From JANQQZ01 sp039179915 (lineage in GTDB: Bacteria; Planctomycetota; Phycisphaerae; Phycisphaerales; UBA1924): a stretch of DNA of 9,502 nt. The number at the start of each line of letters is the position of its first letter. The first letter of the stretch is position 1. The stretch covers positions 1 through 9,502 of the forward strand of contig JBCDEF010000103.1 in assembly GCA_039179915.1 (NCBI GenBank). Reading direction: 5' to 3'. The notes beneath the pieces are model-generated. The model did not search any database. It was not told the DNA's origin and saw only the letters and a list, made by a program, of their open reading frames with translations. The position numbers and the translations under genes are program-made. Of this stretch, positions 1 to 4,714 are shown one piece after another.

Positions 1-989
1 GCCCGCATGGAGATGTTGCCGCGGAAGACCACGTCGTTGCACGAACGCTGGATGTAGACGTTGTGGGCGAAGATCGTCGCGTCGGACCGGCCGATGCGGT
101 GGTCCCAGCCGTTGCGGTCGAAGATGTTCTCTTCGATCAGCAGGCCGTTGACCTCGTCGGCGAAGATGCCCTGGGCGTGTGAATCGTTCTGGGCGTCGAC
201 GATGACGTTGCGGCGGATGCGGATGTTCTCGCTGTTGCCCTCGGGGCCGGCGACGTCGAAGGAGATGTTCACGCGGAACGCGCCGAAGTAGCAGTCCTCG
301 ATGAGGATGTCCTTGACATAGCGGCCGGTGGCGACGAAGCCGTTGCCGACGCCGGGCTGGGCGCCCTCGAAGTGCAGGCCGACGAAGGCGAGGTGCTCTC
401 GGCGTTCGCGGTGGTTGACCATCGAGACGCCGCGGTCGGGAACGATCAGGCGCGGGCGGGGGCCTTCGCCGTAGGTGGTGACGACCATCGGCTCGGACTC
501 GCTGCGGCCGGACTTCCGCCAGCCTCCCAAGGCCTCGTTGAACGTATCGCCGCGTCGGATCAGCAGCCAATCGGGGTGGTTGTCCCGCAGCATCCGGTTG
601 CCGCGGGCGGTGGTGCGGACGGGCGACTCCGGTCTCAGCCCGTCGTTGCCGTCGTCGCCGTCGGCCGCCACATGGATCTGCCGGGTGTCAGGGCTGGGCG
701 TGAACTGGGTCCAACCGTCGACGATGACGGGCCCGTCCGGCGTGCAATCGGGCCCGCTCTCGCCGGCCTGAATCAGCTCGGCCAAGAGCAGGCCGTCGTC
801 GTCGTCGATGTCGCCGTCGCGGTCGATGTCGGCGGGCGTCTCGACGTACGCGAAGTAGTCGGAGGCGGTCACGGCCCCGTCGCCGTTGACATCGGCACAG
901 GGCTGGGTGGCCGCATCAAACCCGATCAACGCGGCGACCGCGATGCACACCCATCGGATCAGGGTGTCGTTCTGGCCTTGAGTCTTCAT
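1..989 (-). CDS. Secreted dockerin-like / right-handed beta-helix protein (C-terminus outside window)
   Basis: The reading frame opens at ATG 987-989 and is still open at base 1, giving 329 N-terminal residues. The start is supported by AAGGAG (996-1001) 6 nt upstream. Seen in the protein: a basic/hydrophobic signal peptide (about residues 10-28), then two 12-residue calcium loops of EF-hand/dockerin type, DVNGDGAVTASD (33-44) and DIDRDGDIDDDD (54-65). A stretch IHVAADGDDGNDG (105-117) follows, typical of the entry to pectate-lyase-like beta-helices, and from about 199 there are repeated rungs such as KDILIEDCYFG, ENIRIRRNVIVDA and NGLLIEENIFDRNGW. Known of the family: such proteins are exported and often bind or cleave polysaccharide; no catalytic residue can be assigned here. 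The dockerin-like segment sits at the N-terminus, directly after the signal peptide, rather than at the more usual C-terminus. It lies 44 bp downstream of the methyltransferase gene on the same strand, so read-through from the element operon is possible. Confidence 0.85.
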   Translation of the reverse strand, partial: MKTQGQNDTLIRWVCIAVAALIGFDAATQPCADVNGDGAVTASDYFAYVETPADIDRDGDIDDDDGLLLAELIQAGESGPDCTPDGPVIVDGWTQFTPSPDTRQIHVAADGDDGNDGLRPESPVRTTARGNRMLRDNHPDWLLIRRGDTFNEALGGWRKSGRSESEPMVVTTYGEGPRPRLIVPDRGVSMVNHRERREHLAFVGLHFEGAQPGVGNGFVATGRYVKDILIEDCYFGAFRVNISFDVAGPEGNSENIRIRRNVIVDAQNDSHAQGIFADEVNGLLIEENIFDRNGWDHRIGRSDATIFAHNVYIQRSCNDVVFRGNISMR

Positions 990-1033
990 GCGCTGCTCCT
1001 TGCGATGCTTGATTCTGAGTTCACGGCCGCCAC

Positions 1034-2266
1034 CTAGCGGACCATCTCGATCCGACGGCCGATCCATCGCAGCACCGGCACCGCGATCGAGTTGCCCAGG
1101 CACCGGTACCGATGGCTATCGGGGCACGCGCTCGGCGGCTTGCCACGCCACTCGATCCGCGTGTAGTCGTCGGCGAAACCCATCAGCCGCTCGCACTCGA
1201 TCGGAGTCAGCCGGCGGACGACGACGCCGTCCGACACGGCGGGCAACCGGGTGCCCGCGCGGATACCCGCCAGCGTGTGCGACAGATCGCCGTTGGTCGA
1301 CTGGTTGTAATGGTCGATGCACACCGCACCCGGATCGTCGGTGTCGGCGTTGAGCGTGTGGAAGACGTCATCGCTGGCACACGGGTCTTGGCGATGATTG
1401 AGCGCCACGACCGGCGCGTGCGCACCGCGGGCGAGAGTCGGTGCGGGCCCGCCGGGCTCCGCAGAGCTTCGGTTCGCCTTGCTCGTGATCTGGGTCGGAT
1501 CGAACACGATCGGCGATCCGTCGTGCGTGCATGTCAGCGTCGGCGTGTACCCTCGCGTCAGCTTGGCGTTCGCTTGTGCGTTGCTCACAACGAACGCTCC
1601 GGCTCGGTCCAAATCGTCTCGCCAGCCCGAGCCCGCAGCGCCGCGGCCAAGTGTTCCGGCAACGCCCGACCCCGCCGATCGGCTCGGCGGAGGATCCCGT
1701 TGCAGGCACGCGCGCTCAAAAAGTACCGCGGCGGCACCGGCTTGGTCTCCAAGACGCGCGACAACGAACACACGCTTGCGTCGCTGGGCCAGTCCGAAGT
1801 ACTGAGCGTCCAGCACCCGGTAGGCCCACCCGTACCCGAGCTCGCCCAACGCCCCGAGGAAGGCACCAAAGTCCCGTCCGCCGCCGGATGACAGGACGCC
1901 GGGGACGTTCTCCCACACCACCCACTCGGGCCGTGCAGCGTCAACAAGTCGACAAAACACGAGCGCGAGGTTGCCACGCGGGTCAGCCATGCCCTTTCGG
2001 AGCCCGGCGACGCTGAAGCTCTGGCAGGGGGTTCCGCCCACAAGTAGGTCGATGGATCCGTGCTCATCGGTCGCGGCCTTTCCGTCGATCGCGGTCATGT
2101 CGCCAAGGTTGCAGACCGAACCGTGACGCTGCTCAAGAACCGCACAGGCGAACGGATCGATCTCGCTGTACCACGCGGGCGACCAGCCGATGGCCGAAGC
2201 CGACCACGCGATGGTGGCGGCTTCGATCCCGGCGCACACGCTAGCGAACCGGAGCCCACGCATCAC
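1034..2266 (-). CDS. Phage-type DNA (cytosine-5) methyltransferase, orphan
   Basis: The enzyme transfers a methyl group from S-adenosylmethionine to C5 of cytosine in DNA. Motifs are in canonical order: motif I FASVCAGIEAA (7-17, SAM binding), motif IV GGTPCQSFS with catalytic Cys81, motif VI ENV (119-121), motif VIII QRRKR (161-165), motif IX RRLTPIECERLMGF (351-364), and motif X RYRCLGNSIAVPV (386-398). The spacing and the CAGIEAA form of motif I resemble phage and prophage methyltransferases. The recognition region (about 200-345) carries five TL dipeptides in similar contexts (205, 243, 277, 304, 331). The start is taken as GTG 2264-2266: GGAGG (2274-2278) lies exactly 7 nt upstream, as for the other genes of this chain, and it gives a GTGA overlap with the preceding stop; ATG at 2261-2263 is the alternative. 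It is the last of five overlapping genes. No restriction endonuclease gene is visible, so it may protect the element DNA or modify host DNA. Recognition sequence unknown. Confidence 0.95.
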   Translation of the reverse strand: MMRGLRFASVCAGIEAATIAWSASAIGWSPAWYSEIDPFACAVLEQRHGSVCNLGDMTAIDGKAATDEHGSIDLLVGGTPCQSFSVAGLRKGMADPRGNLALVFCRLVDAARPEWVVWENVPGVLSSGGGRDFGAFLGALGELGYGWAYRVLDAQYFGLAQRRKRVFVVARLGDQAGAAAVLFERACLQRDPPPSRSAGSGVAGTLGRGAAGSGWRDDLDRAGAFVVSNAQANAKLTRGYTPTLTCTHDGSPIVFDPTQITSKANRSSAEPGGPAPTLARGAHAPVVALNHRQDPCASDDVFHTLNADTDDPGAVCIDHYNQSTNGDLSHTLAGIRAGTRLPAVSDGVVVRRLTPIECERLMGFADDYTRIEWRGKPPSACPDSHRYRCLGNSIAVPVLRWIGRRIEMVR

Positions 2267-2835
2267 GGCGCTTCCTCCGCGTCGCCGACCACGCCCGATG
2301 CTTGCGCCAGCGACGACAGCGACGCCACCACCGAGTCCATCTGGCCCAGCATCGCATCGATGAAGACCGTCGCCGTCGCGTTGGCGACCAGCCCGGACAG
2401 CACCGTGTTCTCGCCGGCCGGGTCGCCCGGCAGCCGCACCATGTACGACTTCGTGCCGGCGCCCTGGTCGGCCGTCGCGGTCATCGCCGTCGACACCGCG
2501 GCCTGCGTTGCGTGCAGCACCACCGGATCGCCGGGCCCCGCGGCGGCGTTGGCATCGGCCACCCGCCGGGCCTCGGCGATCTCGACATCGGCCGCGGACA
2601 CCGCCTGCCGCTGCGCCGCCGTGAAGTACCCGGCCACCATCGCCTCGGTCCGCGTGTCGCCCTCCGGCACGGTCACGGTCACCAAGACATTCCGATCGCC
2701 CTGCCCGTCGACCGCCGCCGGGTCCGGGTCCACGATCTGGAAGACCCAGCGAGACGGCCTGCGGAACGCGTCCGCCGCGAGCCGCTGCAGCGGCAGCGCG
2801 TGGTCCGTGTAGTCGTCGATCGAGATCGAGGTCAT
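2263..2835 (-). CDS. Hypothetical protein, 190 aa
   Basis: I do not recognise this protein. The start is ATG 2833-2835, overlapping the upstream stop as ATGA with AGGGG (2843-2847) 7 nt upstream; the frame extends 28 codons further upstream but that part lies over the neighbouring gene and lacks this signal. The protein is acidic, cysteine-free and alanine-rich. Residues 1-60 look like mixed alpha/beta, with a likely beta segment RWVFQIVDPDP (29-39) and RNVLVTVTVPEG (48-59). Residues 65-125 look helical and Ala-rich, followed by YMVRLPGDPAGE (131-142) and a long hydrophobic/alanine helix-like tail (144-185). There is no signal peptide or clear membrane span. Its position between another unknown gene and the methyltransferase, with translational coupling on both sides, argues that it is genuinely expressed and functions with them. 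Confidence 0.75.
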   Translation of the reverse strand: MTSISIDDYTDHALPLQRLAADAFRRPSRWVFQIVDPDPAAVDGQGDRNVLVTVTVPEGDTRTEAMVAGYFTAAQRQAVSAADVEIAEARRVADANAAAGPGDPVVLHATQAAVSTAMTATADQGAGTKSYMVRLPGDPAGENTVLSGLVANATATVFIDAMLGQMDSVVASLSSLAQASGVVGDAEEAP

Positions 2836-3371
2836 GATGCGGCCCCTGTCATGCGCACACGTGAGGCCGCGTCGAGCGACACGAAGCCAAGATCGAGATC
2901 CAGCTCCCGGCGGAGCCACGCCTCGCGGGCCGCCACGTCCTCGATCTGGGTCTCGAACGAGACCCGCTCAACGACCGTCCCGCCAGACCGAAGCCGCCGG
3001 GTCCGCGTGACCATCGCGCTGCGGTGGTACAGCCGGGGCTCCGAGTCACGCATCCGCACCCGCACCGCCGGCAGCCGCATCTCGGTCAGCGCATCGACCA
3101 TCGCGTGGGCCCGATCGTGCCGGTCGTCGGTCGGCACGAGCTCGTCGTCGCGGGCGAGCTTGTTGACCTTCGGATCGGCGTTGAGCCCCTGGCACCCGGC
3201 ATCGCCCGGCGAGCCCGCGCGGCCGACAACCGACGACGACGCCCGCACGAACGAGCCGTCCCCGCCCCGCACCATCCCCGGAGGCGGGTCGCCGTCGGAC
3301 CGATAGCCGACCCCGATCGAACACGGGGCATCCGTGCCCCCTCGCCGCGGTTCCGTGCGAACCGTCTTCAT
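2832..3371 (-). CDS. Hypothetical protein, 179 aa
   Basis: No family is recognised. The start is ATG 3369-3371, in an ATGA overlap with the upstream gene and with GGAGG (3379-3383) 7 nt upstream; the frame is open for 79 further codons upstream, but those overlap the neighbouring gene and have a biased Arg/Ala/Gly composition typical of a shadow frame. The N-terminal third (1-62) is Gly/Ser/Pro-rich and probably flexible, with Cys17 and Cys60. The C-terminal two thirds are charged: NADPKVNKLARDDE (64-77), a helix-like DRAHAMVDALTEM (86-98), a basic beta-like segment MVTRTRRLRSGGTVVERVSF (120-139), then an acidic helix EDVAAREAWLRRELDLDL (144-161). The basic patch could contact nucleic acid, but that is only a guess from composition. 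Confidence 0.72.
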   Translation of the reverse strand: MKTVRTEPRRGGTDAPCSIGVGYRSDGDPPPGMVRGGDGSFVRASSSVVGRAGSPGDAGCQGLNADPKVNKLARDDELVPTDDRHDRAHAMVDALTEMRLPAVRVRMRDSEPRLYHRSAMVTRTRRLRSGGTVVERVSFETQIEDVAAREAWLRRELDLDLGFVSLDAASRVRMTGAAS

Positions 3372-3658
3372 AGCACCGCCTCCAGATCCGCAACGCGCCG
3401 CCGCAGCGACAGCACCTCGTCGCACAGGTCCATCACCTCGCCCGGCATGAGCCGGCACGATCCGCCCCCGCGGCCCGCGATCACGGCCCGCTCGGCGATC
3501 AGCCACACGACCTCGTCCGTGAGCGAATCCCGCGACGAGCGCCGCGAGGCCATCGCACGCCGATACCGCAGAAGCTCGTCGAGCCGGCGGCCGTCGCACA
3601 CGGCGCACCGGTGCACGCCGCCGCGGCCCCGGGCCAGCTTGACCGCCGGACCGGTCAC
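3368..3658 (-). CDS. Hypothetical small protein, 96 aa, CxxC and coiled-coil tail
   Basis: No family is recognised. The start is GTG 3656-3658, overlapping the upstream stop (GTGA), with GAGGG (3666-3670) 7 nt upstream. Visible features: an N-terminal HRCAVC (16-21) that could be half of a zinc site, with further cysteines at 68 and 79; a basic middle, RYRRAMASRRSSRD (31-44); a helix TDEVVWLIAERAVI (47-60); and a C-terminal leucine-rich helix EVLSLRRRVADLEAVL (81-96) with heptad-like spacing, suggesting a short dimerising coiled coil. Size and composition would suit a small DNA-binding or adaptor protein of a mobile element, but this is inference. Both ends overlap neighbours by 4 bases, so translation is probably coupled along the chain. 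Confidence 0.68.
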   Translation of the reverse strand: MTGPAVKLARGRGGVHRCAVCDGRRLDELLRYRRAMASRRSSRDSLTDEVVWLIAERAVIAGRGGGSCRLMPGEVMDLCDEVLSLRRRVADLEAVL

Positions 3659-4284
3659 GACGCGGCCCTCAATGGTGACATCGCCGCCGCCAAGTCATCG
3701 GGCAGCACGACCGGGCGGGGCTCGCCCACGGTCGAAGGCACCGGTCGCCGGTTCCGGTGGCACGCCGTACGCACCGACAGACACCAGACCGAGGCCACCG
3801 CCTCGTCCCGGCCCGGCCAGCCGAGCGAGCCCCACTCAATGCACATCGAGTGCGACGGAGCGCGCCCGCACCGAGGCGGGGTCCGCAGCAACCTCGCGAC
3901 CGACGGCCAGCTCAGACCCAGCCGCGACCGCAGCACGCCGGCGGCCACCGACCGCGCGGCACGCAGCCACGGCGACCGCCGAGACGAGCGGATCATCCGA
4001 TCACTCAGCGGCTCGCCGCCCGGCCCAACGGGCCAGAGCGCGATCAATGACAGCATAACGTGCGCCGGCAGCACGCCCGACGAGTCGCGTTCGAGCTCGG
4101 CGACCGGGTCCACACCGGCTACGGCGACACGAACAAGGCCGCCATAGACCGGCTGGCGATCGGGGCGAACAGCGATAGATTTAGCGCGAGCTGCGGACAC
4201 ACAGACACCCGTCAACACTGGCGGGATCGCGGCCGAGGTCAGCCATTCCGCGCAAGGTCGTCGGGCAGCGTTCTCAGCATACAC
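3655..4284 (-). CDS. Putative DNA-binding protein with DnaA domain IV-like helix-turn-helix
   Basis: This 209-residue frame is the first of the five overlapping genes. Residues 102-147 contain RRSPWLRAARSVAAGVLRSR, then LGLSWPSVARLL, then a Ser-His-Ser (144-146). The pattern is reminiscent of DnaA domain IV (basic helix with the AR..A...L.R spacing, then a helix-turn-helix around slPeIgr.f, then the DHST signature), with the Asp of DHST replaced by Ser. If right, the protein binds short DNA sites and may control replication or transcription of the element; there is no AAA+ ATPase domain. The start is uncertain: GTG 4282-4284 is the first possible codon after an in-frame stop, but it has no Shine-Dalgarno and is overlapped by a good promoter-like sequence (4276-4303). 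The first 50 or so codons also use more A/T (AAA, TCT, GCT) than the rest. A later start, e.g. GTG 4216-4218 or ATG 4054-4056, is possible. Confidence 0.6.
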   Translation of the reverse strand: MYAENAARRPCAEWLTSAAIPPVLTGVCVSAARAKSIAVRPDRQPVYGGLVRVAVAGVDPVAELERDSSGVLPAHVMLSLIALWPVGPGGEPLSDRMIRSSRRSPWLRAARSVAAGVLRSRLGLSWPSVARLLRTPPRCGRAPSHSMCIEWGSLGWPGRDEAVASVWCLSVRTACHRNRRPVPSTVGEPRPVVLPDDLAAAMSPLRAAS

Positions 4285-4303
4285 AACCGCCGGAAGCTGT
4301 CAA
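4276..4303 (-). promoter_or_regulatory. Candidate sigma-70 promoter for the five-gene chain
   Basis: On the minus strand TTGACA (4298-4303) matches the -35 consensus exactly, and TATGCT (4276-4281) follows after 16 bp as a fair -10. It lies directly ahead of the five-gene chain and in the AT-richer part of the non-coding stretch. Transcription would start near 4269, inside the longest version of the first gene, which argues for a shorter protein or for a different use of the site. Confidence 0.4.
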
Positions 4304-4313
4304 TCGCATTTCA

Positions 4314-4515
4314 AAGAATCATCGTAAGTAACAGGATTTGTCAGGATGAAGTTTGAGAATGGAGGGGGTGGAGGGGCTCGTTTTTATTTGTAGAGCGCAG
4401 TCAAAGTATCCCGGATACTTGCAAAGAGACAAAAGAAACAGATCGGACCCCCGCCCCCCCTCCAGCGGACGCAGCCCGACCCCTCCGCCCCGGCCAACCA
4501 GCCCAAGAATCATCG
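4314..4515 (+). repeat. Pair of 11-bp direct repeats
   Basis: AAGAATCATCG occurs at 4314-4324 and again at 4505-4515, bracketing the palindrome and the G-tracts of the control region. Two copies only, so it may be chance; binding sites for a regulator are the other possibility. Confidence 0.35.
4404..4420. repeat. Perfect 17-bp palindrome, possible operator
   Basis: AAGTATCC and GGATACTT form 8-bp perfect inverted arms around a single C. Its size and near-seamless symmetry suit a dimeric repressor or initiator protein rather than an RNA hairpin. It lies in the AT-richer core of the control region, about 100 bp upstream of the promoter-like sequence of the five-gene chain. Confidence 0.55.
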
Positions 4516-4567
4516 CAATCAACGCCATACGCCCGCCCGCCCCGACCAAACGCGACACGCGAAGCGA

Positions 4568-4594
4568 CCCGCGGTGCGCGGGCCCCTTCGGGGG
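4568..4594 (+). repeat. Two adjacent GC-rich hairpins, one with a TTCG tetraloop
   Basis: CCCGCG (4568-4573) pairs with CGCGGG (4577-4582) over a 3-nt loop, and immediately after it CCCC-TTCG-GGGG (4583-4594) forms a second hairpin with the very stable UUCG-type loop when read on the plus strand. No T-run follows on either strand, so neither is a standard intrinsic terminator. They may mark a structured transcript or a single-strand replication signal. Confidence 0.45.
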
Positions 4595-4622
4595 AGGACC
4601 CAGCCTGCCCCCTAGGCCGCCC

Positions 4623-4641
4623 CGTGGCCGTCTAAGCCACG
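4623..4641. repeat. Perfect 6-bp stem hairpin downstream of the primase gene
   Basis: CGTGGC (4623-4628) and GCCACG (4636-4641) pair perfectly around a 7-nt loop, about 65 bp past the primase stop codon on the minus strand. No U-tract follows. It may slow or protect the 3' end of the primase transcript. Confidence 0.35.
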
Positions 4642-4691
4642 CCACCGTGCTCGACGACCTGGGTTCCGTTGTCAAAGAGGGTGCGGGAGAC

Positions 4692-4714
4692 GCCGCCCAG
4701 CGGGCTCAGGCGGC
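4692..4714 (-). terminator. Weak terminator-like hairpin spanning the primase stop codon
   Basis: GCCGCC and GGCGGC (4709-4714 and 4692-4697) can pair across the TGA stop (4706-4708), and a pyrimidine-rich stretch ending in CTCTTT follows on the minus strand. The U-run is too distant and broken for a confident intrinsic terminator. Confidence 0.25.

Larger units (their letters stand above)
4285..4705. other. 420-bp non-coding control region, possible origin
   Basis: No convincing gene lies here; the open frames on either strand lack a ribosome binding site and have low-complexity composition. The stretch has three parts. From about 4305 to 4440 it is clearly richer in A/T than its surroundings and holds a promoter-like sequence, a G-rich run (4362-4377) and a perfect palindrome. 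From about 4445 to 4495 there are long C-runs, i.e. G-runs on the minus strand. From about 4560 to 4645 there are several strong hairpins. An AT-rich core with a palindrome and repeats between a primase gene and a gene with a DnaA-like helix-turn-helix is what a replication origin or master control region of an element would look like; this is inference. Confidence 0.5.

Noticed and set aside
372..1037. 221-codon plus-strand frame opposite the beta-helix gene
   Set aside because: The minus-strand frame has a signal peptide, calcium loops and beta-helix rungs and a strong ribosome binding site; the plus frame is its shadow.
2302..4058. Long plus-strand frames opposite the three unknown genes (2302..3306 and 3024..4058)
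   Set aside because: Extremely rich in Arg, His, Pro and Ser without domain-like pattern, whereas the minus frames form a coherent chain with Shine-Dalgarno sequences and 4-base overlaps.
4319..4675. 118-codon minus-strand frame in the control region
   Set aside because: Starts with TTG, no Shine-Dalgarno, Gly/Arg low-complexity composition driven by G-runs, and the palindrome and hairpins lie inside it.
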